Positions 1 to 11,538 of a stretch of DNA of 64,000 nt are shown in pieces. Below the pieces are notes generated by a model, which saw nothing but the letters and a program-made list of their open reading frames with translations, was not told the DNA's origin and ran no database searches. Within the stretch, counting starts at the first letter, position 1; each line of letters starts with the position of its first letter. The DNA lies in the NCBI GenBank assembly GCA_032622095.1, contig CP136064.1, positions 132,937,129 through 133,001,128 of the forward strand, in the 5' to 3' direction. Both the position numbers and the translations under genes were made by a program. The DNA is from Siphonodentalium dalli. Lineage: Eukaryota; Mollusca; Scaphopoda; Gadilida; Siphonodentaliidae.

Positions 1-65
1 GTGTCTGTTCGAGATAAATCATATCTTCGCCAAATGATCCAGCTCGTCTACAGAACACACAAAAG
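1..65 (+). CDS. possible exon of an M13 peptidase N-terminal lobe, cut by the window edge
   Basis: Bases 1-65 are open in frame 1 and end at a donor 'gtagta'. The reading DKSYLRQMIQLVYRTHK resembles the family's Y-L-x-x-M-x-x-(V/L) helix early in the M13 N-terminal lobe. It would be the same gene as 16190-55448 if the intervening N-lobe exons lie unseen between 66 and 16189. None could be identified there, so the link is inference. Confidence 0.3.
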
Positions 66-1365
66 GTAGTATCTATTGGATAAAGTTCATGGATAGACAC
101 TTACCCTTAAAGTGAACCAAGGTAACAATTTTTTTAATCGATGCCCACATTTCAACTGATAATCTTTGTTTAATAGAAAGGACGCGATTGCCCGTGGATT
201 TTGTACTTGTAGAGTATCGTGAATGAAATAATTGACAAGTTTATATTCAAATTTAAACATTCAACGCCATTCTTGTAACTAATGTGAGTTATGTGTCGTG
301 ACTCACATTAATCAATCATTGTCGCGTATATTGGTGATTCAGTCAACCCGCTTGAGCGAATAAGTTTCAACAAATTTGCATTGTCATTGTGATTTATGAA
401 ATGACCCATATGCTGCTGGAGTTCCCTTTAACTGTACTACTAGCCCGGGAGCTAATGGGGTACCCTTGAACCCCCGGGACTTAACTGTACCCCACTCAGT
501 TTGTTCCTTATTATGTCCTTCAACTTTTAAGCAATGTTAACAAGATAAAAAAAGTGGCCGTGTAGACTCCAGACAAGATGGCGGCCATCATGGTCGCCGT
601 TTTTCAGACTAGACCCTGAGTCAGTTTGATGCAAATTATAGCGGGAAACTCTAGTAAAATGTATACAAATGTATATATTTTCGTGAAGCTAAGACATAAT
701 AACACTTTTATGGTGCAAAATTGATGCTCCCCATACAAGATGGCCGCCAAAATTGCCACCGGAAGTTGAAAATATGACGTTTTTTCACTTATATCAGTTT
801 ATGCTATTTCGAACTGGTTGAGAATGTGACTTTATGAATGGCATAATCCTTTTAACAGTGAAATACATGTACATAATGTACACTTTCTGTCTGAGTACTC
901 GGGCACTACACAGGATCCCGATTCAACTGATTTGTGCTCCTGAACCGTAACATGGCGGTTACTGTATTACTGTTAAGCTATTGTATATACTCGATATATA
1001 TTTCTCATGACCGAAATTTAACTTAACAATTCGATAGATTGCATATTTACTTAATATGGATGTGGTGCCTCTCCATTCTTGAATAAAACATCTTCTAGTC
1101 GTTCTTTAATATTCGTGGTGAATAGATTAAAATAATTCAGGGACTGATCTTTTCAGATGTTTAACATGCATATTGTAGATTATATTTACATACACACAAA
1201 CACACCCTCACACACCCTCATCCTCACCCTCACACACCCTCACACACACGCGCAATTCTTTGATGTTTCAAGTGGTATATTAGCAGCTAGTGCATTACAT
1301 TTGAATACATATTACTCAGACTCACACATGCGACTACATATAATTGCATAACGTATGTGTGTGCA
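66..1365. other. non-coding stretch
   Basis: AT-rich sequence with no supported gene. It holds two short copies of an 'aagatggccgcc'-type repeat (near 577 and 739), a small inverted 'cccggg' pair at 445-480, and a (CACACCCT)n tract near its end. Confidence 0.5.
1193..1252 (+). repeat. (CACACCCT)n simple repeat
   Basis: About 60 bases of repeated cacaccctca units with cacaca ends. The 64-codon frame across it is a by-product of the repeat. Confidence 0.85.
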
Positions 1366-1450
1366 CAGGTATAAAGTTGATCCCAGCAACATCCACGTGT
1401 ACTATGGATGAGGCCGTAGTCTGTTACTATTATGATTTTCTACCGAAAGG
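1366..1450 (+). CDS. possible exon upstream of the lectin-like exon
   Basis: Between 'gtgcacag' and 'gtaaat' lie 85 bases open in one frame, reading CTMDEAVVCYYYDFLPK at its end. The phase would join the candidate exon at 1543. No family is recognised; it is listed only because the splice sites and phase fit. Confidence 0.2.
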
Positions 1451-1542
1451 TAAATGTTGTGTGACGTATAAATACACTGTCTTATAATCTAAGTCGCTAG
1501 CCTTTGTAAATCGTTTGGAATCTTGCGTACATACAGGTTTCC

Positions 1543-1648
1543 CATCTTTACTTGCATGTGAAGGACAGTTGCGAACTTCATCATGTGGCACACAATCCGG
1601 GAAGCAGCAATGGAGCTGCCAAAACAAATCCGGCAATATCTCGTAAGT
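1543..1648 (+). CDS. possible ricin-B/mannose-receptor-like lectin exon
   Basis: A segment between 'cgtacatacag' and a strong donor 'gtaagt' reads LLACEGQLRTSSCGTQSGKQ then QWSCQNKSGNIS. The order Cys...Cys-x(6-8)-Q-W-x-C-x-N is typical of the Q-x-W repeats in the N-terminal lectin domain of mannose-receptor-like proteins. A minus-strand frame across the same bases is also open for 78 codons but looks like nothing known. Short and unsupported by neighbouring exons. Confidence 0.25.
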
Positions 1649-1649
1649 T

Positions 1650-2363
1650 GTTACTTCACCAACCACTTTGGTTTAATACTATTCAATAATTCAATTCAAA
1701 GCACATGTATAATATAATATCATAGAATGATGTGTTCCTTGTGTAGAATGTGGACGTGGATTCGGCCGTGAGCTTGTAATTCTTATATAAATTTTGCCGT
1801 CTCCACGAGTGATCAGATCTCAATTTTACGAGTTTGTGCTTCTTAGAGGCAGTGAATGTATACGTCCATTTATCATCGTATGTGTAAATTGCGATTGAAT
1901 TAGAACAACGAGAGAAATATATGTAATTAATGTACTTAATATGTCGGTGTGGCTTGGCATATATTTCATGGCTGCTGCTTCATTGTTTTAATTTGAAAAA
2001 AAAAACGTTTTGTCATAGTAATCAATTTCTGAAATATATTAAAAGTAGATATGTTAAATTATGTTTTTACTTAAGGTTCTTTCGATGCAGACTCAGGAGT
2101 CCAATTTATAAATGTTCCAGAGAAGTATTCGTTTTGGTAGTATAACCACTTTGGTAGTATAATGTTTTCTAACTATGGTTGTACCATATAAAAGCATTCG
2201 ATTGTGAAATGAAATAGGTTTATAACTTTATTCCTGGAAAGGGGGTTGATGATTTAGATGTGCAGTTAATATATTTCATAGTGAAAATAACCCTATGGGT
2301 GATCTTTACTTCAATTTGACAGACAATATATGGCCTATAGTACCAATGAAGTGGTCATTTTCG
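1650..2363. other. non-coding stretch
   Basis: AT-rich sequence; I see no exon, known repeat or RNA gene. Confidence 0.4.
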
Positions 2364-2757
2364 CCACATTTTGGTGTGTTGGGTACCCAGCTTTTGGAAA
2401 CGCTGTGTTGGGTATCATCTTGACATTTGCTGTTTTATCTCATATATAGTTTGAAGACCTCTGTCTGTCTATATGTATGTCATTTATACAAATCTACGAT
2501 TCTCGACCGATCGGGACGAAACTTGGTACGTGTGTGTAGTTTGACCAGTTTTATGTTATATATATTAATTAGAAAGCTATATCTTCGAGCAAAAGGTATT
2601 ATTAGTGAGAAATATCATTGTTTTTTAAAGATGAGTAGACCCATGCATTATTTGAAAGGATTTGATATTTCTTCAACACATGTGTACTCAATACATTGCA
2701 AAGGTCTTAAGGTCAATTTTTTCCTCAAGCTGGGTACTCAACACACCAATATGTGGG
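2364..2757. mobile_element. small inverted-repeat element (MITE candidate)
   Basis: The ends are imperfect inverted repeats of about 34 bp: 'ggtgtgttgggtacccagct' at 2373 and its complement at 2722-2757, differing at about 4 positions. Total length is about 394 bp with no coding capacity. The interior contains 'cgaccgatcgggacgaaact', a dispersed-repeat motif. No clear target-site duplication. Confidence 0.5.
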
Positions 2758-3830
2758 ACAATCATACATTCAGCCCCTAGTAACTGAAATAACATTCATT
2801 TCAATTTAATTTATTGGATAACTCATCGTCGTATAGTGGTGGCATACATAGTTAAACAATTAAACAATTCGGCTAGTTGCAACATATTCGGTCTTCTGTA
2901 GTAGTAGGGTTTCAAATATTTTAACTCACAATGGATCAGGCACGGGAAGACTATGAAATTCATCCCCTAGAGCATCTTCACATAAAATATATAATTAATC
3001 TTTCATTACATAGGGTATCTGTCCATGAGCCAGTTTTGACTGGCAGTCGGTGGTTTCTGGTTTTAAATATTATAATAGGGACCACAACTTTATTTTTGTC
3101 TATCGACATATATTTTGGTATGTCAGAAGGCAACTGTTAATTAACTTAGTTGTTCAGTAAAATAAACTATACCAGTGTCATAACATAGCATTAAGGTTAC
3201 TAGAAACTAATCATATTCGAAAGCACCAACTGATAGCGTAAAAATCGAGCTTTTAATGCCTTTTTGACGTCGGAAATTCGCAAATCTAAAACTCAAAAGT
3301 GACTCGCTAGTACTATAGTTATACCCGTATCATGTATGGTACACAACACCGACGTCGGGATAAACCATTCGTCGTTTGTCCCGCCCGTCTGTCTGTCCGT
3401 AGACACTTGCTATCCAACACGATTACTCAAGCATTTTTTATCGGATGGTGTTCAATTTTTATGTGCATGTTTATGACACACCTTTTGGCTTTTGGTATCG
3501 ATCGGTTAATTGGTTTATAAATCTCTATAGTTCTGTTTTCTGTGCAATATTAAGTTAACCCCTTTGTTGAAACAGGTTCAGTAGTTAATGTACACTCAAT
3601 AAGACACCTATTATAAAAGAATAAATTGGAATAGTCCATGTTTATTTGTAGGGATGTTTTGCAGACATTGCTGCTTACAGACATTGCTGTCTACAGACAC
3701 TATCTTATCTTAGAAATAAATTAACTCACCCATTTCGTAGTTCCATCCCATGATGTCATTGAAAATGTTTAACCCTCTCCACTCAGCATATGGTTTTCTG
3801 ATGTTTCTCATCTGCTTATTCTCCTATTCT
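2758..3830. other. non-coding stretch with short repeats
   Basis: No supported gene. A 69-codon frame at 2931-3140 has no recognisable domain. The stretch near 3340-3410 ('cccgcccgtctgtctgtccg') looks like part of a dispersed repeat. Confidence 0.4.
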
Positions 3831-3835
3831 ATGTC

Positions 3836-4183
3836 CAGGTTGATGGTGATCCACTTTTCACTTGCATGGATTTTGGCATTGAAATTAACCCATTCCATAG
3901 ACACATGGTATGCAATAGTCAAATATTAAAATTATCTCTTTCACCTTGATCCAGGTTCAGTAAGGATTTCTATAAGCCACCAATTGAATATCCATCATTA
4001 GAGGAAATGTCTTATTTTGAAATTCCCTCAATTGCATTTGGGCTTCAGGATAATAATGTGCAGGTATTATTGAGACTGACTTATTGTATTGTGTCAACTA
4101 TGATTTCACCCGATCACTTCTATAATCTCATCCAGGTTAATCATGACATATTCTTCACCTGTATAGATTTTGGTATTGATTGA
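3836..4183 (+). repeat. duplicated segment with a conserved reading frame (FTCxDFGI)
   Basis: Two copies about 297 bp apart (3836-3886 and 4133-4183) share most of 50 bases. In the same frame they read VDGDPLFTCMDFGIE and VNHDIFFTCIDFGID. The second copy sits at the end of a frame open from about 3952 to 4183, which includes SLEEMSYFEIPSIAFGLQ. No protein family is recognised. It could be a decayed exon pair or part of an old transposon. Confidence 0.4.
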
Positions 4184-5345
4184 AAATATTAACCATATGT
4201 TTAATAATATTTCTGCTGATTACAGACATTATAATTTTCCAATGAAGATGATAGTCACTATCATATATACTACATATGCATCATAGCTCACACGCAAGTG
4301 GTCACCAGACTCCTTCATGTGATCATGTGCAACAATCCATCTTCATGTATGTCGCTTAGGACATACGCAGTGCATTTTTGTTTTTAGTCTTAGTCTTTGT
4401 TTTGTGTTTGTTTTTTCTCTTCTTTCTCGAAATATCCACTTGCTTATTGTTGCGCTCACACGATTGTGAGATATATTGTAAACGTTATTGTCAGTACTTA
4501 TGTACTACGGTATGCATTATTATGTATTATTGTATCGAAACTATAATGTTAATATTGTACAGCAATCAATCTCCACAATTGGAGGTAATAAAATTATATA
4601 TGGTATAGAGAAAAAATGTTACGACAAAATGTATACATTTATATGATGGGTCGTGGATCGAATGCCCGCGTTTCGAATTCGAGGCGTTTGGACATGCCAT
4701 AGCGTATGTCTGCCCATTCCTTATGAAGTGAAGGAATGGAATGATACTCCTCGCTTAATAGCTATCACATTTATTGGCGAGTTTGCCATATTACTACCTA
4801 TAATGCTATATTTGGGGAGGTATGCGATTTACCACCAGCCCATTCCTTCCAAGTAACCAAAACGAGAGGGAACAGAGGAAGGAATCACATATCAGCCAAC
4901 AACATAACGCATCATATAGCGCTCGCTCGACCATCGTCCCAGTTATCATATTTGTATATAATAATAAAGGAACATATATACACATACACATATTTAGTCC
5001 ACGAAACTACTTATCAGCATAAGTTGAATGGACACATCAACAAAGATGTGACTCTGCAGAAAGAAAGGGTTGCTTTTTCCAGAATTCCAAGAGACTGTGC
5101 GATTAGAAGCGTTTTACTTCGCATTGCAATGTGAAGACGTCGACCATGAAATTAAATCCACTCTAAATAGATCGAGGAGTACAGAGTGATTGAGCTCTTC
5201 GAGAGACGGTTTGTCCAATCGACCTCGTTGTCAACATCCTTATATGGAAGTGGTGGGATTATAGTTTGAAAGGGGAAAATTGTGTTTTATATTCATTGTG
5301 TATCACTTTAACATAGTGTGCATATGATAACCTTACTGCTGCATG
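4184..5345. other. non-coding stretch
   Basis: Frames of 60-76 codons here overlap each other on both strands and carry no recognisable motif. A small hairpin of 'cccattcctt' lies at about 4712-4740. Confidence 0.4.
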
Positions 5346-5346
5346 G

Positions 5347-5585
5347 CATTTGATCGTGTCGTGTATATACATAGATGTATGGCAGGGAGCACGTTATGTT
5401 TATTGAGTTTGTGCTCAATGGTGTCGCCGTATGGGACCATAAGTCCGAAAAGTTAATTGTGATCTGATGTTAGGTCGTGTCGTGTCTGTACATACATGTA
5501 TAGTAGTGAGCACATTATGTTTATTGAGCTTGTGCTTAATGATGTGGCCTTATGAGGTCATAAGTCTCAGAAGTTAATTGTGATA
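5347..5585. repeat. two-copy tandem repeat, about 118 bp
   Basis: Units starting near 5350 and 5468 share 'tcgtgtcgtgt', 'gttatgtttattgag' and 'agttaattgtgat' in the same order and spacing. It abuts the 3' side of the minus-strand LINE ORF1 remains and may be the 3' tail region of that element. Confidence 0.6.
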
Positions 5586-6416
5586 TTCTGATCTTACACC
5601 AAGTTTGACCTGGAGATCATAGATGGCGTCGAATGTTGTGAATCTAAGTGCTTTGTCGTATGCGAGAACTTTCACGAAGATCGCTCCATCGTACGTCCAT
5701 GTGCTGTCAATATAGTTTTGTTTTTCCAACTTTCTGCAGCGACCAGCCATGACCGGTTGAGTACTTGTGAGATGTTCATTCACAAAAATGCCCTTCAATG
5801 CCGACTTCCATTTCATGTTTGTCCCTTGTAAAATTTCTTCCTGATTTGATAGTCCAAATTTGACTAGGAACGTCAGTGTGTTATTGTCTGTGACATACCG
5901 TGGATCTCACCAGAGCGATGACTACGTTGTATTTCGTGCTATTTCAGAGGTACTGCCATGCCTAAACCGAGTATTAACTGTTCTTGCTCTCCGTCATCAC
6001 CATCTGGTATGCCGCTAATTCTGAGTGAGTCTCTCGTTGTGTACAGACTTAGATCGTCAACTGTGCTTATGAGCTCGTTTATTTGTCGATTCTTCTCATA
6101 TAAATCTTTCTTCGTGGACTCGATATCGGCTCTGATATCAGATGTTGCTTCCCTCACCGTCCCAATTATTGGAACAGACAAAATTTCTGAGAACATAATT
6201 TTGAAGGGCTGTTATGAGTCCATATGAGAAGTCATTTCCCGATGTTGATGGAATTTGAGGTAGTCCGTGAAAATTACTAGGAATGGTCTGAGCTGGCATT
6301 CTAGTCGGAAATGAGAACTGTGGTGGTATGATATTCGTTTGCAGAATAAACTTTGCATGTAGAAATGTACACATATATAAACACCAATGTAAACGACCCC
6401 TTATAATATACTTCAT
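5574..6416 (-). pseudogene. decayed LINE ORF1 (RNA-binding protein)
   Basis: Three minus-strand frames in order (6416-6138, 6196-5939, 5816-5574) make one broken ORF1. The middle piece has a heptad-like region (KKDLYEKNRQINELISTVDD) followed by RDSLRISGIPDGD, the start of the RRM-like core typical of L1/Tx1-type ORF1. The last piece (FVNEHLTSTQPVMAGRCRKL ... TYDGAIFVKV) matches the C-terminal domain, whose usual form is NEHLT...R.LKK...W..DG.IF. At least two frameshifts or small deletions are needed, so it is dead. In the family this protein coats the LINE RNA. Confidence 0.65.
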
Positions 6417-6474
6417 ATCTGCTTATTTTCTGAGGAGATAACTCAACATAAGCGACGATTAGCTTGTTGTTATA

Positions 6475-6626
6475 GGATAGGATAATATTTTATTCCACAA
6501 TACAATACATTATACATTAATACATTATAATACATGTCAATTTGTATATGTATTGTGTGGAGTGCCGTGGCCAATGATGGCCGTCTACCCGGCACCCCTG
6601 ACTGACAGAATACAACCAGTAATGAC
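6475..6626 (-). mobile_element. 3' end of the minus-strand LINE, separated by a nested insertion
   Basis: Read on the minus strand this contains 'ggggtgccgggtagacggcc', then 'ccacggcactcc', and ends in an AT-rich 'ataaaatattatcctatcc' tail. A homologous 3'UTR follows the truncated LINE at 38590-38985 ('ggggtggcaggaagacggcc'). It therefore looks like the severed 3' end of the LINE whose coding part is at 12419-15824. Confidence 0.6.
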
Positions 6627-7654
6627 TATATAACACCCCCGTGTACGTGGTATCGCCAAAACCGAGGGTATCGCCAAACCCGAGAATATGGGAAAGTCAT
6701 TTTCACGTATATGATATGGGGATATGTTTGTTTCTCATCGTAATACAGACATTGAGCATCGTATGTGTATGTCCACACGAAGCAGGAGTATTTATCCACT
6801 AGTTGTCATTTAGTTTTCCCAGATCAGACCATTAATTTTCTTTTGGCGATTTTTTTCAATGGTGTTTTTGCTTTTGCTAACTCAAATTTTCGAGAACATC
6901 CATTCACTAGTATAGTTCCTGGACTCCCACGCTTCCAAAACAAATGCCGGTATATAGTTGAATCTGTCAATGAAGCATACGATTTGACAGAATTTAAAAA
7001 ATCCCTGTCGTTCTCAATATCCGCGCGATATGAAGGGACCACTGTCGGTCCAGAAAGATGCGAACGGCACAGATGAAGATGCGCCAAACGCCGAGTTTCT
7101 GTGCAGTAAATATGCGTATTACTTAAGGAGTTCTGATGAGTTTTCGAGTGTTTTTATGTGTATCTGAGACTGATAAATTGGACTGCGAATGTCATCTGAA
7201 ATATGAATCCATAACATATTCGAAATATTGTGTGCATATATATTATGAATGTGTTTCAATTGAAATTAATTGAACATTCATCTCAGCATTCAGATTTGCG
7301 ATCTCAAAAACGTGAATGAATGATAACGCGATACCTTGATCACACGCACGTGAATGCTGCCGTTTCGCATGCATGCAGCTAATCGGTTATTCGTTTATTA
7401 TTAACATGCTTGGAGTTTGTATATAGACCACACATGCCAGACGACACGCTACGGTGTATCAACGATTTGTCATAATCATGTTTATTTTACAGACTTTAAA
7501 TTATGACTCGTTCCCACTCGAGTAGACCGTTACGCGACAATGAAACCGAATCATCTTATTGAATATACATATATATATATCGTATTGCTCCAAATTATGC
7601 AATTCTGGCTTTTTTGAGAGTCATCAGATAAAATTGTAACGATTCTATGTTAAC
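6627..7654 (+). repeat. left arm of the fold-back element
   Basis: About 1,028 bp that pairs with 8815-9333 and 11539-12033 at high identity. Examples are 'ttctgatgagttttcgagtg' at 7131 and its near-complement at 9305-9325, and 'cgattctatgttaac' at 7640 with its complement at 8815. Confidence 0.8.
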
Positions 7655-8567
7655 ACACTAAACATCCGAACATATATGTACACACACACAACAAAGTTAC
7701 TGCTATTTATAATAAACACTTCACTGTAGAAAATGTGTATACTGCCATGATTGTTATGTGCACATGTAAATTGCACTATAATTTATAACTTTTCTAATTT
7801 AGCCCCAGGACCACATATTTAGTGGGCATAATATTTACACAAGACTTCATTATGTTATCGTATAGGTTGCATATACTGTAATTGATATGTATGTTTAACC
7901 GAAATGAATCTTATCTCCGTCCTGAGTTTGGTTTATGGTTCTAATCAAAATTGTTATGGATGTTCAGCGTCAAGTCGCATCTGACTTTCCCTAACGCTTC
8001 GTCTATGGGCACAATTTCCAATGGCGCATCTGATTCAGACATGGTATTTCATAATACTAAATTCGAGATGCCACAAAATATCCGCGCAACACACAAGGGA
8101 CCGGACGAATTGACTGATTAAGGGATCGATTATAATTTTATTATGATTTTATGCGGACTGGCTGTTTTTGCTTTGTTCACAGACAGAGATAATTGTTGTG
8201 ATTATAGCTCCACTCGTGCAAACTTTCACGAGGCCCGATGATGAGTATAACGTGTCATTCATCATAAATTTATTTGTCTTCGGGGAGAGTATTTGTTTTG
8301 TTGGGGCGGAGTCTTAACCTCTGTCAAACCATTCAACAGAGAAAAATGGACACCATAGCACATGGTGGCGGTCAGGCGAGCAATTTCCAATGATAATTCT
8401 TATACAAAACATCACAGGAAAAAAGATAAATATTTATACGTGCTCTATCCGCGAACATACTAGGCTACATCCGAAGACCACATGTTCTGTCTTTTAGTCG
8501 GCTAATTCATCCACTCGGTTATAGGGATGTGACAGTGGTGTGTTGGTGTAACATAACACTTCCCCAG

Positions 8568-8601
8568 AGATATATATAGATATATATATATATATATATA
8601 G

Positions 8602-8645
<44 letters not shown>
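8568..8645. repeat. (TA)n microsatellite
   Basis: About 75 bases of almost pure TA inside the loop of the fold-back element. It explains the YIYIYI tail of the overlapping minus-strand frame. Confidence 0.95.
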
Positions 8646-8647
<2 letters not shown>

Positions 8648-9333
8648 AAACCGCATGGTCTGGTTTGAGTTTGTTTAAACATGGTGTTATAGGTTGGTAA
8701 GCTGACTACATGTGCTACATAGACACAATACAGAGGCCCATCGACATCCAGATAAGAAGGCACACACGTGTGCCACACATAGCACATTGTGATGATACAT
8801 GTACGGATGTTTAAGGTTAACATAGAATCGTTACAATATTATCTGATGACTCTTAAAAAGCCAGAATTGCATAATTTGGAGCAATACGATATATGCGTAT
8901 TCGATAAGATGATTCGGTTTCATTGTCGCGGAACGGTCTACTCGAGTGGGAACGAGTCATAAAGTCTGTAAAATAAACATGATTATAACAAATCGTTGAT
9001 ACGCCGTAGCGTGTCGTCCGGCATGTGTGGTCTATATACAAACTCCAAGCATGTTAATACTAAACGAATATCCTATTAGCTGCATGCATGCAAACGGCAG
9101 CATTCACGTGCGTGTGATCAAGGCATCGCGCTATCATTCATTCACGTTCTTGAGATCGCAAATCTGAATGCTGAGATGGATGTTCAATTAATTTCAATTG
9201 AAACACATTCATAATATATATGCACACAATATTTCGAATATGTTATGGATTCATATTTCAGATGACATTCGCAGTCCAATTTATCAGTCTCAGATACACA
9301 TAAAAACACTCATCAGAACTCCTTAAAGGAATA

Positions 9334-11538
9334 CGGTCCTGAAAAAACAATATTATTTTCTTTCAATATACCGATAATATATATATCAAATGTCCATTGG
9401 GCGCATATAATCTAATATTCGGCCGCCAATCGTTATTTTTATAACGATTAAAAAAAATTCCGAAGATTTTGTTTTAGACGAAGTCACATGATCACCAGCC
9501 CGATCACGTGATTGTCACATGTAAACAGAAGCATAGCACGTGATCGATCACGTGGTAACTCATTGACAACGCATAGATGCGCGACGGCGGTATTTTAAGT
9601 TTGCATGTAGTCGATCGCGACCTTTGAAGATTGTCGCGTTATCACACTGCGAATGCAAAACTTCGCCGAAAACATCGCCTTTCTCGTAATTAAATGTCTT
9701 TATCGTGTTATTATTACTATTATTATATGTATCGCGATGTGTTGTTACTATAAAGCCATGCCCGTATATTATTCAGTTTTGCGCGCATTTATCTATATAA
9801 ACGCGTGCTCGTGTTTATATATATTTTTTCGTTACCGGAATAGTCCAAGTTATATTATATATGCATATCAAGATTGCATATATACGCGAAGATTTGCACT
9901 GTTATTAGGCAATTATCATCTCGTAAACATTCCAATTTCCAGATGCCATTAGTCGTGTGTCAATAAAGAGCGTTTCGTTTTAATTTATCGTAACGCGGTA
10001 AAACAACACAAAATTGGTTTATTGCTGTCGGATTTAATCAATTATAATCAAGTCATTCATTACCAATATGATATGGTAAGTTCATTTTTCCTTGGTTATG
10101 AATCATGTATATATATTTGGGCAATATGGTGTTTATATATATTTCGGAATATTGCTTCCCCCACCCCAAAACAATCTTGCCGACTGTCACTGATGGAAAT
10201 TCACTGCATCTATGCATGGTTATTGGCCTATAAAATTAGCACTCTAGCGATGCGGTCTATTGAATATCCAGGTCATAAATCGACCTCTATGTGTCCATTG
10301 CGCATAACAATAGGGTTATCAAATATATAAATGTTCGCCGTGGTTCGTTTAAACATCCAATCATATATAACACTTTTTGAAGGAGGGATAATAATCCGGT
10401 TTAATATGGAAGATTTCACATATTCAAGTGCTCTTTATTCGCAATATATCGTAATAGTGAACGCTCTTTATTGCGTCAAGGTAAAGGGACTCGACTTAGA
10501 ACAGTTGTTCTAGTGATTGTTTACTGATTACAACAATACAGGCCAATACATGTACATGAACTTCCGATATGCATGCTTTATATATCCTTCCATCATTGTC
10601 ATAGCAATTTCCGCTTTATTAAACTCTTTTTATTCGTACCATATTAGGAAAACTCTTAACATGGAACGCTCTTTATTGAGCCATGGTGAAGGAAATGGGG
10701 ACTCGACTGAGAATAGTTGTCATCGTGAATTATTCATCAACATACTCCCCACTTTAACTGCAATTGTATGTATTCGTAACCATGACTGACTCGTCAAATT
10801 AAACGCTCTTTATTTGGTATATGTAATCGGTTTCTGATTTTGCGCAACAGGTTTCCCACAGAAATCCCGCCAAATGTCACGTAAACGAAAATCGTTTGGA
10901 AATGAATACAGCATATGCCTAACTGAGAGTCACTAGACCGGCCACGGCCGAAAACACTGCATTTATATGGCATTGTCACGAATGAATGATTGTAAATACG
11001 GGACACTCGGGGCATATATACGGAAAATTAAAATAACATCGCAAACACGCACCCGAATAAAGTTCACATGCCGGCTCGTGTTTTTATAAGCTTTATACGA
11101 AAGTGTTATCTACCCCGCTCAATTGTCCCTCTATATTTTTTGTCAAAACAATACCGTAACTTTCCAAACAGCACTTAAGACAAATCACAAGTGAAGATAA
11201 CTCACCGCGCGATGACAATTCACCATGTGTACACAATGCTATTGATATGCCCCGCAGTAATTCCATTACACTCACGCGCTGATGTCGATTCCGGATTTTC
11301 CATCGCCATATAGGTAGACATAATTAACTCCGACTCCAATTCACTGTTTTTAATTAGTTTACCTCGCTTGACGTCATGCGAGGTTTTGCGACGGAGATAG
11401 CCGACAACCGGTGGTGGTATTATTTATTTATTTCTCGGCTTATTTTTTACGCGGTTTTTATGGGACTTGGATCATTGTGATCACAATAGGGGTGGCTTTC
11501 CGATAGAGCTTTGTTGTTTCATGAGGATAGTAATCCTT
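9334..11538. mobile_element. 2.2-kb non-autonomous DNA element with TTAA target duplication
   Basis: The uninterrupted left arm of the host element reads ACTCCTTAAGTAAT (complement of 7112-7125). Here TTAA is duplicated on either side of a 2,205-bp insert whose ends, AGGAATACGGTCCTGA and the complement of AGGATTACTATCCTCATGA, are imperfect inverted repeats. TTAA duplication is the mark of the piggyBac superfamily and some MITE groups. No transposase is visible: the frames of 60-102 codons at 9653-10789 are AT-rich and carry no motif. Internal 200-bp repeats carry the motif AACGCTCTTTATT. Confidence 0.75.
10427..10815 (+). repeat. internal repeats carrying AACGCTCTTTATT
   Basis: The motif (with small changes) occurs at about 10430, 10461, 10666 and 10802, and in complement at 9962. 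Two of the copies are followed by matching 'gggactcgact' and 'agttgt' blocks about 205 bp apart, so this is a diverged tandem repeat inside the TTAA element. Confidence 0.6.

Noticed and set aside
1430-1666. 78-codon minus-strand Cys-containing frame
   Set aside because: No known domain; plus-strand splice sites fit better across the same bases, though neither is proven.
6765-7087. 103- and 87-codon frames (and the copy at 11589-11900)
   Set aside because: They are the two arms of the fold-back element; the same sequence is open in several frames and shows no family.
9653-10789. Three or four consecutive plus-strand frames of 60-102 codons
   Set aside because: They are rich in Tyr/Ile/Cys from AT-rich DNA, overlap tandem repeats inside the TTAA element, and contain no recognisable domain or catalytic motif.
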